A stretch of DNA of 64,000 nucleotides from Hippopus hippopus (GCA_946811185.2 OX328101.1:30302122-30366121); one strand, 5' to 3'; positions 1 through 11,701 are shown, counted from the first letter of the stretch. The notes: a model not told the origin generated them from the sequence alone. Program-made: numbers and translations.

Positions 1-1129
1 CGAAAAGGCATCTGTAGTTGTCAGTGGAGCTATAAGGGTGAATGTAGAATTAATCGAGTGAACGGAACGAAAATATCGCAATGCTTCTAAATAAAAAAAA
101 TACATAAATGCGCTGGTAAAAGGATATTTGCAAACTAGATTGTAGTAATCTATAACTACAGATACCTTAGCTGAATTCACAAAGTCTAAATATTGTTTTC
201 AGTTGAAAGACTAGATATCCGAATGGCGTCCACCTTTCTTTATCAGTTCCTAAGTCCGAATTCCAATGACAATTATATAATTAGCTGAGATATTCTGTCA
301 CGTTCTATCTCAGCCAACCAGATGGCTGGTCTATTTCGAGAAGAAATTTAATTTGGAATGGTTGGTGAGTACAACCACTTACTGATACTAGTTTATCCTT
401 CACCCCATACTTTTTGATCGATTACTGGCGTTAATATTTGAACTTTCGAGATATTAAAGGCGCTCAAATCACGAACAGTAAATAACATCTTCGCCTGCCA
501 AGGATGACGGTCACTACGTTGCCTTATTTACCCTTGGCTGATCCAGTCAAACGTTGTAATCCCCGAGATAGGCGTAATGATTGGCTGGTGTCTGTTCTAA
601 AAGCACCAATCAAATAGCGCGTTACTCTTGCTATCCTCCATCAGGAAAACGTAAATAAAAATAGCGACCGCAGGAGAGATTCGTCGGATATGCAGTGAAT
701 TTACCAAAATTAAAGATAATATCTACTTCAACATTCACTGTAACAGATTATTTTAATGAAGTTTTACATTTAAACAGCGGATAATTGACTGTCAAAATAC
801 GTGTGTGGATTTTTCCGAAAAGGTTTTGATATGTGACGTTTGATTGGTCTTCGATGATGAACGTTTAGGGGGCAATAAGTATGAAAATCCAGTAGGCAGC
901 GTACCGCGGGGTTCACAGATTTCGATCAGATCAGCCAAGGGTGCAAGAGCAGTGTAGTAATCGTCACCCTTTTCTAGTGAAAACGAGTATATACAAGTAA
1001 CAAGATTGAATGTATTGGAGTTTAACACCGCTGAACAGCTTAGATCATTATCACGGCGGTCGATCAACACTACCCACTATTTACGTAACTTAATCTTGGT
1101 ACACTATCGCTTTTGCAGCCCGATTTCGT
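1..1129. other. intergenic, no gene seen
   Basis: No open frame with a recognisable product and no clear repeat boundary. A minus-strand frame of 92 codons at 792-1070 has no recognisable motif. A short inverted motif (CAGCCAACC and GGCTGG) near 310-330 resembles the 'attggct' hairpin family seen at 7525 but is too degenerate to call. Confidence 0.5.
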
Positions 1130-2053
1130 CTAGGTCATAGGGGTCCGTAGTTTGACTCCTGTCACCCATAGACTAAAACAAGGGATTTAACTGTATGCAG
1201 CCCGTTACTCGCCCCCGGTTACAAAAAAACAACGTATCTTTTCTACCCCATCAGTTATTCTCCTATTTTTTTTCTACAGCTGAGAGCTAAAACATTTTTC
1301 TACCAGAAAAACACAACTGTTTGTCAGTGGCTAATGCAGTCTGGCTGATACATTCGCTCGAACTTGTAAACTCGCTCAAAAATCTTCGCCATTGACACGG
1401 GTTCGTACATTCGATACTGACGTTCGCGCATATAAACCAATGAAGTTTCTCGTTCCAAACAGTGTCACCGTACTGTCACGTGACAAAAAGGTGTGAGTAG
1501 CTGTACGAAATTTCATTGGTTGAATTCACGACTGTTAGTACATATCAACCGATGAAATTTCTCGTTCCAAACAATGTTACATGACAGAAGATGGCTGCAG
1601 CTGTTCGAAATAAGAACGTGGATCACAAATTCAACGAATTCTGAGGCGTTTCGTCGTTATTGAAGATAAAGACTATAGGTCAGCAGTATTTTTAAACATG
1701 TTTAAAGGGTGGGTGCCGCTAATGCTGCGTTTCATTGGATCTAAAGTGCATCTTGAAAACGGATGTACGAACCCGTGTCAATGGCGCAGATTTTTGAGCG
1801 AGTTTACAAGTTCGAGCGAATGTATCAGCCAGACTGCATTAGCCACTGACAAACAGTTGTGTTTTTCTGGTAGAAAAATGTTTTAGCTCTCAGCTGTAGA
1901 AAAAAATAGGAGAATAACTGATGGGGTAGAAAAGATACGTTATTTGTTTTTTGTAACCGGGGGCGAGTAACGGGCTGCATACAGTTAAATCCCTTGTTTA
2001 TAATATATAGTCTATGGGTGCCAGGAATCAAACTACGAACTCCGATGGTCTAG
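1130..2053. mobile_element. foldback element with ~285-bp inverted arms
   Basis: The left arm (1130-1410) and right arm (1763-2053) are reverse complements over almost their full length; for example CGAACTTGTAAACTCGCTCA at about 1358 returns inverted at about 1797. The 352-bp spacer holds two direct repeats (about 1430-1512 and 1543-1611), each starting CCRATGAARTTTCTCGTTCC and ending GCTGTNCGAAAT. The outer end of each arm contains a tRNA B-box-like string (AGTTTGATTCC) and a GTCTAGG/CCTAGAC motif. Open frames at 1698-1886 (plus) and 1825-2031 (minus) are antisense shadows of the arms. This fits a non-autonomous foldback DNA element. No transposase and no clear target duplication were found. 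Confidence 0.8.
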
Positions 2054-3014
2054 GTCGTGTGATCGTTAAGCCACTAACTTCATATCCGGTTTTGGCCATT
2101 ATAATTGTTGTTTAGTGGTAGCCTTACCCGCTGTTTTGCTGTACAGTTCCTGGACATTACTTTCGTTTGTTCTAAAGCTTTCGGAGGGGGGCACTACTGT
2201 CCGTTCATAATGTAAGTCACACATTATCAAAACGGCGTTAACCTAAATATAATCAATTTTATGAATTTCCCGCACTGTTCTATAAAACGTGGCTCGCTGC
2301 GAGACGAAAAAGCGTTACCTGCAGGTTTGTGACGTGTAACAAAAACTCACGTGTAACTTGTTCACGGAACCTATATATAAATAAACCTATAGAAACCTAT
2401 ATACATGTATTCACGGAACCTATAAATAAACAAACAAGCTCATAACAAATCGTTCTAGAGGTCAGATAAACATGAATCGAACTGCGTCAACTTGCCACTT
2501 TATCAGAAAAGTTTATTAGCCTTACAATAAAGGCGTATCGCTCGGCTCGAACCCTGGGGTAATTCCTGTACAAATACACTCAGAATGATAAAATACAATC
2601 AGTCGACAGAATATGTAAAGTATGGGACCTTAACATGTTATCTTCCGGTTTTCAATATGGCAATTTTGCGTTTACCTTTAGAAATCTCAACTATAATCAA
2701 ACAGTGGTTCGCGTTAAACATTAGTTCAACCGTTAAAATGCTGAGATCGGCTTCGACTGTACAATCTGTACAGTTTGTGCTTGATCTACACTGTCATCAA
2801 ACGCACAAAGATATCACACATACATTATTGGTAAACAACTTATATTTTCACTGCGTTTTTGAAACAAGTTCTTTCAATTTTGTTTTATCATTTGTTCGTT
2901 TCTTTGTGTATATGATATTGTACTCCTTAATAGACTCTAGCAATACTTAATTGCAACCGCTACTTCCAGTGTAATATACTGTGTTGCAAATTCTTGGTAA
3001 GTACAAGAGTCAAA
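2054..3014. other. intergenic; one unremarkable open frame
   Basis: A plus-strand frame of 121 codons at 2585-2950 has no recognisable domain and lies in AT-rich sequence with no splice or poly(A) context. Around 2340-2440 there is a short direct repetition of 'ttcacggaacctata' separated by AT-rich sequence. I see no gene here. Confidence 0.4.
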
Positions 3015-3600
3015 ACCTACATCGGTGTAACGCCGCATGCTTTTGTGCATCTCTTTGTTATAAGATTCTGCGTAGAAGGTAACAAATGGTGTGACACCAG
3101 CTATGTTTTTGTTGTGTCCGTGTCAATAAGTCATAAGACCCTGCTTAGAAGAAAAACAACTGTTGTGACACCAACTATGTTTTTGTTGCGTCCGTTGGAC
3201 ATATCAAATTAAAATCCTGTTAGACTGAGACATCTGTTGTGACACCGGCTATGTTTTTGTTGCGTCCATTGGTCATAGATTCTGTGTAGGAGGATCAATT
3301 ATTGTTACACCAGCTATGTTTTTGTTGCGTCCATTGGTCATAAGATCAGTTTAGAAGAAAACATAATTATGTTGTGATACCAGCTATGTTTTTGTTGCGT
3401 TCTTTGATCAAAACATCATATTAGGAGGAAACAACTGTTTTTGTTGCATCCTTTTGTAATATGATTCTGTTTAAAGAAAACTAATTGTGTGACACCAGCT
3501 TCGTTTTTGCCTCGCCAAATTGTCATAAGATTCTGTGTAGAACATAACTGTTGTGTGATACCAGCTGTGTTTTTAGAACGTCCTGTGGTTCTTAGGGAAA
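3015..3600. repeat. minisatellite, ~74-bp unit, about 8 copies
   Basis: The phrase GTGACACCAGCTATGTTTTTGTTGCGTCC recurs in degenerate form at about 3097, 3171, 3245, 3310, 3380, 3495 and 3561, and a first degraded unit begins near 3023. Early spacings are exactly 74 bp and later ones shrink to 65-70 bp. Each unit also carries CATAAGATTCTGTGTAGAAG. The open frames at 2994-3212 (plus) and 3416-3625 (minus) are by-products. Confidence 0.88.
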
Positions 3601-4069
3601 GAGACACTATCCCACGAACTGTCAATGACCCACGGACTAAACCGTTGAAGTAAAAGACCCGGATTCCCTGCTTTTGCGGGCAATGTAGATTAAAATTAGA
3701 TTACACAGAACGTGCAGCCTGATTTTAGATTCACACAGTCCGCTTACTTTCAAGGTGTTCAGACAAAAACAGTTTGATAGGGCAATTATTCATCTTTAGC
3801 ACTGAACTGACACTGTCCGATTTTTGTTTTAGCACCACACGGATAAAGTCCGTCGTCGCTAATTTCTAGGTCTCAAATACTTATTCAAATACAAATACAA
3901 TCTGTTCAAAGCTTGAAACCAAGGGCACGGTGTTTATTCAGGACCACACGTTATGTGCAACGTTTTTTTTAAACTGGAGTGGAAAAAAAAAGTATCTGTT
4001 TCTCACATTGAACTGTATCTTCTTCTTTTAGGACTGTGTTGTAATCAGTCCTAGGTCTTGTGGATCAAA
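3601..4069. other. intergenic with a family A relic
   Basis: About 3690-3745 contains ACAGAACGTGCAGCCTGAT and CACAGTCCGC, an eroded core of MITE family A (defined at 31123). Nothing else is recognised. Confidence 0.4.
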
Positions 4070-4320
4070 TGGCCTGCAACACGCGAAAAGGGTTATTCGG
4101 ACGTTTGCGTAACGTGTCGTCTCGGATCAGTCTGCGCAGTCCGTGCAGGCTAATCCGAAACAACATCTTCCGTTTTTATGTAATTTTCTGTTTTGCACAA
4201 GTCTACTGTAGCACAAAATCTAATGTAGTCGTAAAGTGCCGGCTCGGATTATCCTGCCCGTACCCCGAGACGACACTTTACGCAAATGTCCGAATGCCCC
4301 TTTTCGCGTGTTGCAAGCCA
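4070..4320. mobile_element. MITE family C, full copy
   Basis: Terminal inverted repeats are GGCCTGCAACACGCGAAAAG on the left and its inverse (CTTTTCGCGTGTTGCAAGCC) on the right. Inside are two consecutive hairpins around TGCGCAGTCCGTGCAGGCTA and its mirror, each bounded by GTAAAGTGTCG/CGACACTTTAC. AAAT flanks both sides (tcAAAT|ggcc and gcc|AAATga), a candidate target duplication. The open frame at 4060-4395 is an artefact of the hairpins. Other copies are at 36305, 54433 and 58197. Confidence 0.85.
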
Positions 4321-5393
4321 AATGATACCATTGTTCTATTTATTATTTGTTTGTTTCAAACTTTTGAAAACAATGAACAAATGAGCACCATGTGATATAT
4401 ATCATCAAAACATCAAAAAGGCAAAGTGAAACAAATGGTGATCTTTGGACCATATAAAAAGCTTGTTATAGGCCACTGGTAAACACATGATGTCCCATGA
4501 TAGCTCTCATTCTTCGGTATCATTTGGGGCACGCTTAGGTAATCTGTGGACAAGTGTACAGTGTAAACTATGTTCAGGATGCACAGAACTTGCAGTCCGA
4601 TCTTGAAGATAATGCTGTCCTGCATCTTGTGATATATTCTAGCTTTCATAGCACAGAAATTTAACATCCGGGTGTTTTTGTTTCGTGACTTAAAATGTCC
4701 GTTTCATTTATTTGCCGCTCAAGGGTTAAGGCAAAAAAGACGATGCGACACGCTTACAATGACAGCTGAAACAAAGATACATATAACCCTCACGTGACCA
4801 ACGTGTTTCCGGCACTTAATCTTATTTCGTAACCTTACAAAAAATAAAGCAATTAAGTATAAGTTCCTTACAAATCTACTTCATACGCAATAAACTCATT
4901 TTGCTTCACATCGGATGACTGTTTCAAATTAAACTGTCAGCAAGAATTCAACATGATAACAAACAAATTTAGAGGTTTCGTGTTTGCTGCTAATTATAAA
5001 TGATATTGCTTTTGCAAACAAAGTAATTTTGAAGACCACTGTCAACAAATAGTTCAACAAGGATTCATACGCGTAAAAGAGTTATAACTGCAAATTGTCC
5101 TTTGATACAAGTGCTATGGCGTTTTATTTTTAGAGCTATTGGCTTAATTAAATTGAGGGTTTGACCTCCCTCTTAAAAAGTGTTATTCAGTCATAAAAAA
5201 CATTCTTATCGCGTCTGAAAAATTACTACGCCGCATGCCAACATGTTAGTGACGCAAAGCGCCTCTCGGTTATGATTCCTCAAGGTCAATGAGACCATTG
5301 TTACATTTTAATACCAAATAATTGCAATAATGGCGACAAGAAATAATTAGATAAAATCATTTTGACCTTTCACCATGTATCATTATTTATCAG
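4321..5393. other. intergenic; family A relic at 4560-4640
   Basis: The stretch 4560-4640 (GTGTAAAC...CACAGAACTTGCAGTCCGATCTTGAAG...GCTGTCC) is a degenerate family A core. The rest is AT-rich with no recognised gene. Confidence 0.4.
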
Positions 5394-5606
5394 TTAACTC
5401 TGTACCAGAAGACAACATTTTGTCCATGTTACTGTAAACATTTGTAGCCGAAAAATTAAATGTGCCTTACTGGATGTTTTCGAAAGGATACAAAAGAACA
5501 ATGTAGGAAAAGGAGAAAATGAACGCATTTCTCTTTTTTTCACAATGCTTCAAAAGCTTTATTCCTAAGGGTCCTGAAAACAGGAGATTGTTTGGTAAAT
5601 GGTTAA
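5394..5606. mobile_element. MITE family D, full but diverged
   Basis: Begins TTAACTCTGTACCAGA and ends TTGTTTGGTAAATGGTTAA, the paired termini of family D. The central palindrome is present but eroded (AATGTAGGAAAAGGAGAAAATG against CATTTCTCTTTTTTTCACAATG). Confidence 0.75.
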
Positions 5607-5675
5607 TTGATTTTAAAGAAGTCGAAATAATACTTAGCGGTGAGAGAGGTACTCACGAAAACTCAGTATAAATTT

Positions 5676-5755
5676 AGGCCAACCCAGATTCGAACACGCA
5701 ACACGTAATGTTTGTACTACTTCCTAGTGCATTATCACTTTTGCTGCTAGGGAGT
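5676..5755 (-). repeat. tRNA-like SINE head relic
   Basis: On the minus strand the segment has an A-box-like AAAGTGATAATGCACTAGG and a B-box-like GTGTTCGAATCTGG followed by GTTGGCC, the order of a tRNA-derived Pol III promoter. The same bases read on the plus strand look like a signal peptide (see rejected items). Confidence 0.45.
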
Positions 5756-5814
5756 GTTGGTCCGTTTGATGGTTACAGCATTTTTCGGTTATATCGCGGA
5801 GGTAAGTACAATTT

Positions 5815-6022
5815 TCTGGGCTTTCTACATTCTTTCCAGCACAGGAGCCATCCCCGTGTAGACATTGCTGAAACAATGTTTAACACTGAGAGAGGAATGA
5901 ATGTTTCCCCAATGACTATCGTCAATCCGACGAAAGGAAATTGACCGAGTGCGGAATCGAACCAGCGACCCCTTGAGTTCAAGCCATGCGCATTATCGAC
6001 TGAGCTACGGGGGCTCGACCGG
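5815..6022 (-). mobile_element. tRNA-derived SINE, family G
   Basis: Reading on the minus strand, the tRNA-like head (about 6022-5945) has GTAGCTCAGTCGATAATGCG and the B box TGGTTCGATTCC. The body follows with GACGATAGTCATTGGGGAAACATTC and TTGTTTCAGCAATGTCTACACGGGG. The same head-body order occurs at 11157, 19932, 28862, 45857 and 57085. The plus frame 5708-5944 and minus frame 5773-6054 run through it and are not genes. Confidence 0.75.
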
Positions 6023-7524
6023 AGTGCAATAATTTGGCGTGGAGTGCAACCCATAGTTTTATTTGAAATTTGTCGACGTGATTAACATCTAGTTAACCTT
6101 CCATTTAACCGGGAATCTATAAAGGTCACTGAAAATAAGATAACCGTGGTAATATACTGGGTCTATGACTTTGTAATCCTTTCAGCGCCTTTCATAACTA
6201 TCGTTGCCTTTGCCACCAACGAGATCAAGATTAGACAAAAAGTTTTGTGCAGTCTGATCTTGATCTAGACTTCCCGCTTTGCAGAGATATTCTGGGAACG
6301 AACAACCTTAAAATACAATTATTTTAATCTTATTTCTAGACTGGTTACATTTCAAACTGTGACCTTTAAAGGTCAAACAAGTTATACCCAGATGGTCTAT
6401 TACAGTTTGACTCTGTCCAAATTTGTTTTGGCTTTTTTTTTTCCTGCGAACCGGAAGTGCAGACCGAAGGATCTCCGATAAAATATACATAGATCTAATC
6501 AAGTTATTTGTATTTCTATGTGGTGTGTGTAACCCTTTTGTGACCGTAAGGAAGAAGGCTTTAAAATACGTTGGGAAATGGAGAAATGACTTGTAATCAA
6601 TAATTCTCATTTTCTAAAATGTTACCTGCCATTTTGCAAACGAATTAATACGAGCTCCACATTTTAATGTTCGTCTGCAAATTCTTTCTTTTCCGAGCCC
6701 AAAATTTCATCTTTTGGTATAGCATTAAAAGTATCATGTATGGTATACTTTCCCAATGGATTGAGCATATCAAAAGTACTTCCCTTACAATGAAAGAAAT
6801 CGATTGGTTGCCATACTTTTTTGAAAAATAAAACAGATAATGTATAATATTATCTTTTTATCATATTCTTTGTTTGTTTATGAAAGGACTCGTCAGCAAG
6901 CTTGAAACAGCTTGGTTATTTATCAAATTATCAATAAAACGCTTTCAGATCAACTGAGTGCAGAATATGTCAGAGGAAGAGTAAAAATGTTAAAATACAA
7001 TGCTTTTCCATGGTGAGACCCGTTAATCATTACTAATTGATATACCAAGCGGTGTGACCGTGAGTGAAACACGTTTGTGATTTTTAGTTTTTGAGAAACT
7101 ATTGTTATATAACATAATACATGAGTAAACATGTCATCTCAGTTCACTTATTTCAGCCGAAGAATTTGTAATTTATTCCTATCTCCTTTACCCACTAATC
7201 CCCGCAGAATCCTTTCCAGATCGAGCAGCAGACTACTTCGAAATCCATTGCGCGTAACGAGCAATTTGTCCAGATGGCACAATGTTTTCATAAGCAGTCA
7301 TTCAACAAAACTGATTATCCATATTTTACAATGAAGTTTTTAAACTTTCCTGTCACAAAATTCATTCAGGACAGACTGAATTAATGCATGGAAAGCTCCT
7401 TTTCTTTTCGACGACCATTAATTTTCAATTTCGGGCAATAAAGAGTTAAGCCCACTTTCTCTTTTATAGAAAAGAAAATCAGGGTCTGCATTCATCAACG
7501 ACTTTACATAACAGTCTTTGTCTA
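6023..7524. other. intergenic, no gene recognised
   Basis: About 6235-6292 holds a half family A core (GTGCAGTCTGATCTTGATCT). No other repeat boundary or plausible gene is seen; frames at 6308-6610, 6950-7132 and 7131-7334 lack any recognisable motif. Confidence 0.4.
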
Positions 7525-7625
7525 ATCCTAAGAGTTTTCTAAATTTGAAAGTAAGCGATTTCTGATTGGCTAAACCAAAAGATTTAGCCAATCAGAAACC
7601 GCTTTACTTTCTAAACCTTTCAGAC
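7525..7625. repeat. hairpin MITE (family E)
   Basis: CTAAATTTGAAAGTAAGCGATTTCTGATTGGCTAAA at 7539-7574 is mirrored by TTTAGCCAATCAGAAACCGCTTTACTTTCTAAA at 7583-7615, leaving a very short loop. A second copy is at 17333 and weaker relatives are near 31628 and 35400. Confidence 0.75.
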
Positions 7626-8654
7626 CAAGAATGACATTGAGAATGATCGATGAATACGGGCTCTGATCTAAAGATTCGGTATGACTCTGTACTTAGTTCA
7701 ACAGGTATAGTTATCCCCTGGCAGGTCTGCGGAACGCGCGTCTGTAAATGCTAAAGAATTGAAGCCTTCAGTTTTTTACATGAGAACGTGTTACTGCTTG
7801 TCTATTGTTAATTAAATTTTCTGGCTGTTAATTACTTACGAGAAGCAGATTTGGCAGATAATCCGGAAAGCTTTTAGCGAAACAAAACATTCACGAAATA
7901 GAAATAACTTCTTGTCTATCAACGATGGTTCTTGTTTTCGATAGGTAGACATTTCTTTAAGTCTAAAAGACCCGCATGTTTTTTACCCTAAACAGTGATG
8001 CTGCGAACTCAGTTTATTTCTACGATTTCAGGTCAATGTGTAGCATAAGGCAGCAGGCGGTGTGGATCCAAGATCAAACTGCACGTTCTGTGCAATCTTA
8101 TCTCGAACAACGCCTTCCGCAAAGGCTAGTTAAGTAGACATTTGCAGCAATGGTTAAACTGCTAAATAGATAAACTGAAAGTTTCCAGTCAAACGTAAAA
8201 AATTTTTAAAAAAAGCCAAAATAATACGGTTTTTCTTTCCGTAAGAAAAATCTTACAAAATCGGAGACTTTTGATTCATGATCAGAGAGCACGTTCTGTG
8301 CTGTCTGGTCGTTATCTGCACGGTCCGCCAAAGCGCATTGAGTCGGGCTTGGTAGCCTACGGATGAAATATTCGAGTAGTTGGTAAATTTCTGTCTTCTC
8401 ACCGCCAAACGAGACAGCTGGCCTTTAGTGCAATGTTAACGAGCACAATTGCTATGCCAGTGACGAAGCATCTTAAAGATAAAAAAAAATCAAGTAGCAA
8501 ATGATCTGTTTCCAAGATCGGACCTGCAATGTTAAGTGAACAAAATAATGCAGGATGAAACAACAAAGTCTCACTCAGTTTTTGCAGACATCAACGAATC
8601 AACAAGAAAAACACGTATAGGTTATGCCCATCTTTTTATCAAAAAATCAAAAGT
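7626..8654. other. intergenic with two family A relics
   Basis: Degenerate family A segments lie at about 8060-8125 (CCAAGATCAAACTGCACGTTCTGTGCAATCTTATC) and 8281-8352 (ending GAGTCGGGCTTGGTAGCCTA, equivalent to the family's right end). No gene is recognised. Confidence 0.45.
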
Positions 8655-9370
8655 GCTCCTCTCTGTTCCAATATGGCACAGTGATATCAAACCATAGCTA
8701 CACAACAAGTCAATTTGATTACGACCCGGGAGCGTATCGTTCAAGTGTGGCACGATTGTATCAAGCCATATGTGTAAAACAGATAAATCATATTACGTCC
8801 CTGAAGCATCTCATTCAAGTGTGGCATCATAATTTCTAATCATAGGTGTACAACAGATCATTTTTATTACGATTGGGAAGCATGGTATCTGGTCATAGGT
8901 GTACAACAGATCAGTGTCAGTCCGACCCGGAAGCATTCTATTCTAGTGTGGCATTATGGTATCTGGGCACAGGTGAACAACAGATCAATGTCATTACGAC
9001 CCGTAAGCATTCTATTCCAGTGTGACACTATGATATATGGGCATAGGTGTACAACAGATCCATGTCATTACGACCCGGAAGCATTCTATTCCAGTTTGGC
9101 ACTATGGTATCTGTCCATAGGTGTACAACAGATCAATGTCACTACGACTCGGAAGCATTCTATTCCAGTGTGACACTATGTTACCTGGCCATAGGTGTAC
9201 AACAGATCAATATCAGTACGACCAGGAAGCGATGCAATCGAGTGTGACATGGTGGTATCCGGCCATGGGTGCACAACAGATCAATTTGATGATGATGCGG
9301 AAGCATACCACTCCAGTCTGGCACCATGGTATCAGACCAAAAGTGTGCAACATATTAATTTTGATTGGTT
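8655..9370. repeat. minisatellite, 74-bp unit, ~10 copies
   Basis: The motif ACAACAGATCAATGTCATTACGACCCGG recurs at 8702, 8775, 8849, 8903, 8977, 9051, 9125, 9199, 9273 and 9347. Every step is 73-74 bp except one 54-bp step (8849 to 8903, an internal deletion). The central units are the most alike and the ends are eroded, as expected for unequal exchange. Because 74 is not a multiple of 3, the array yields several overlapping frames in different phases (8946-9491) that are not genes. Confidence 0.92.
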
Positions 9371-9604
9371 GTCGAATTTTGTCGATAATCTCGCACCGAG
9401 CAACATAAACTGTCTCGACCAAGATCCGTATTTTTCTGTAGGTGGCACTCTTTTCGGAGGAACGAATGCCTTGCTAGTAAATGAAATCTAAAGCTAGTTC
9501 AGCGTTTACATATTCATTTTTGACAAATAGTATAAAGGGGTTTGGTCACAAGTTATAAAGACACTAGAAGCAGGTGAACGAAATACGGCAAATAATCTGG
9601 AAAT

Positions 9605-9795
9605 TTTAACCCTTCACCAAATCATACCGTGTTTTTATGACTCTGATGAACAAAAAAAATGTTAAAACATGATGTAGAAAATACTGGTAACAACCAATTT
9701 CTTCTTTTCCCGCAACGTTTTCTTCATATTTCAAAGACATATTCTATCACTTTAGCAGCACATTGACTTTTTTCATCTGCAAATGCTTCATTGAA
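9605..9795. mobile_element. MITE family D, partial
   Basis: Starts near AACCCTTCACCAAATCATACCGTGTTTT and contains TACTGGTAACAACCAATTTC and CTTTTCCCGCAACGTTTTC, followed by the family's right half (TTTCAAAGACA...CATCTGCAAATGC). Confidence 0.6.
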
Positions 9796-9854
9796 AAAAA
9801 GTAAAATTGCATCGCCTGGTAAATAGTTAAATAAAAAATTAACTTATGATCCTT

Positions 9855-10108
9855 GGAAAAAAAAAACGTGGTTTAATGCATCTGTAAAAAAAATCCAACT
9901 CATGTCAACCTGCACAGTCCGCGCAGGCTGACCTAAGAATGGCATGTTGCTACTGGTATATTTTCTGCAAGTCAAAAGACCATTCTACCTCATAACAGCC
10001 ATAACGGATCTATGTCATGATTGTTAAGCGTTGCATAGTGTAAAGCATAACAATACTATGCATTACGAAAAAGAATTAAAGCCCCTTTTCACAGTGCTTC
10101 TCTTAATT
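9855..10108. mobile_element. MITE family B copy
   Basis: GGTTTAATGCATCTG near the left end, the palindromic core GTCAACCTGCACAGTCCGCGCAGGCTGACC, then the diagnostic right half (TTTTCTGCAAGTCAAAAGACC, GTCATGATTG) ending AAAGCCCCTTTTCACAG. Confidence 0.7.
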
Positions 10109-10329
10109 TTATTATTCAAGCTGACATGACTTAGTATAGTTTTGCCTTAGGTCGTTGTATGACAAGTGCCTTTGCCTGAAAACTGTCCATGTGATTTTAG
10201 TATTTTGGATTATGTCATTGACATTAATTTTCACGTGAAGACATTGTACTTTTGGATCCTCTTAAGCTTAGTGAAAGCTATGAATTGGTGATCAAAATGT
10301 TCTAGCTTCGATAGCTATTTACATTGATA

Positions 10330-10490
10330 GTTGCGTTGGTGTGTGGTTGGGCAAAAAATATACAAAACCCCAGCCTAGCACTCGTGAAACCCAAGAATAC
10401 ACATGAACAAGCGGATTTGCTATACAGATCCCCTAAAAATGAGTGTTCGCCTGTGACTACTGATATGCGATTGAAAGCGCCATAAAATAC
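10330..10490 (+). mobile_element. SINE family F relic, 3' part
   Basis: Contains CCCCAGCCTAGCACTCGTGAAACCCAAGAATACACATGAA and GATATGCGATTGAAAGCGCCATAAAA. These match the bodies of the better copies at 20410 and 60033. The tRNA-like head is missing or unrecognisable. Confidence 0.6.
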
Positions 10491-11156
10491 CAGTGAGTGA
10501 AACAGACAAACATTGTTTCTTTGTTATTACAAGCACCAAATTTCGTTCGACCAAATTCTGGCTTTCAGGGAGTCAAAATCACACATTTTAAATTGGCTAT
10601 GTGTACAAACAGAAACCGTATAATCAGAGACCCAACACATGGTACCAATCAAAGTTGTGAGAGTAATGAAGGATAACACGGGAAATCCTGCCTGGTTTTA
10701 TCAAGGCTCTCTCGCGCACAGATCAGGATCTCATTAGTGTCAAACTACCAGCGAATACTAAAGTATATTAACCCCGATAAAACTCTGTAATTGGCATACA
10801 TATGCAGTTAAAAAACATGGCGGCTGTCAGATGCCAAAAGGGTCGGTATCGCTCTCCCCTTTAACTTTGACGCTATAAAATGAATCGTACTTTGACCCGC
10901 TGGCAAGCTTTGTCTAAATTTAAGGACTTTTGGGGACATTGTAGAACAAGATCAGACCGCTTAGAATGTGATCTTTAAACTTCCTATTATTCTAACCAAT
11001 GCCCAGTATAATAAAGCCTGTTCATGCCATGTACGTCCCTTGACACAGAGGGTGGCAAGGGCAAACCATAAGGTCCGTTCAATTTAAGTTTGAACTGTTG
11101 TCGTGTAATTACATTTAAAAAGATTGATTTAAGAAATCTTGTGACCAAAAATTGCT
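10491..11156. other. intergenic, no gene recognised
   Basis: A short family A-like fragment sits at 10940-10980 (AACAAGATCAGACCGCTTAGAATGTGATCTTT). Nothing else is identified. Confidence 0.4.
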
Positions 11157-11385
11157 GCCGAGCCCCGGTAGCTCAGTCGGTAGCGTGCAGGACTTGAGAA
11201 CAAGAGATCGTGGGTTCGATCCTTGGCTCGGCCAATTTCTTTCCGAGGATTAATGATAGTCATTGCGACAGGATTCATTCCTCTCCCACCGCTGACCATT
11301 GTTTCGACGATGGTTATGTGGGAAAGCAGCCAGTGGCTTGGAAAGAAAATTGTGCGGAGTACTGATAAAAGAAACTCCAGACAAC
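11157..11385 (+). mobile_element. tRNA-derived SINE, family G
   Basis: The head has the A box TAGCTCAGTCGG and B box TGGGTTCGATCC, but the expected acceptor stem does not pair at tRNA spacing, so it is not a functional tRNA. The body has TAATGATAGTCATTGCGACAGG, TTCGACGATGGTTATGTGGG and AGCCAGTGGCTTGG, shared with the other family G copies. Confidence 0.8.
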
Positions 11386-11701
11386 TAAAATTTCATGACA
11401 AGCGTTAGATCGGTCCCATTTTTTTTTTCCAGTTTTCAACTGAAAATGCCTTTAAATGGTTCAGTGCCGTTTTATTCGATACTGTACCATGATTAAGAAC
11501 ATGATACCTCGTTAAAAGCGAAAGAAATGAAAAGTAAGGCTGAATAATTTTGGCGCGATTAGCTGAAATTGTTCTGGAATACCCAGGAGAAATTATTATA
11601 TACAGGTGAAATACGGTAAACTGGTTACAAAATTTTGCCTCATTACTTCCTGAGTACGATTTTTTGCGTATTGCAGACTACTTTAGAGAAACGCCGTGGC
11701 T

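Noticed and set aside
2585..2950. 121-codon frame.
   Set aside because: Composition is that of AT-rich non-coding DNA, with no motif, no splice or poly(A) context and no repeat of protein character.
5708..5804. An ATG followed by a hydrophobic, signal-peptide-like stretch (LLPSALSLLLLGSVG) and a perfect donor (GGAG|GTAAGT).
   Set aside because: On the minus strand the same bases form a tRNA-like SINE head with a B box (GTGTTCGAATCTGG), and the next 200 bp are another SINE. The exon-like look is most simply explained by repeat sequence.
8655..9370. CRISPR-like regularly spaced repeats.
   Set aside because: The whole 74-bp unit is conserved with no unique spacers, and the context is animal DNA.
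8946..9491. Several overlapping plus-strand frames encoding repetitive peptides (HRCTTDQ and similar).
   Set aside because: They arise from a 74-bp minisatellite, which shifts frame every unit. The same peptide appears in all three frames, so there is no coding constraint.
11157..11235. Possible functional tRNA gene.
   Set aside because: The A and B boxes are good, but a 7-bp acceptor stem with tRNA spacing cannot be formed and the sequence continues into a SINE body found elsewhere in the window.
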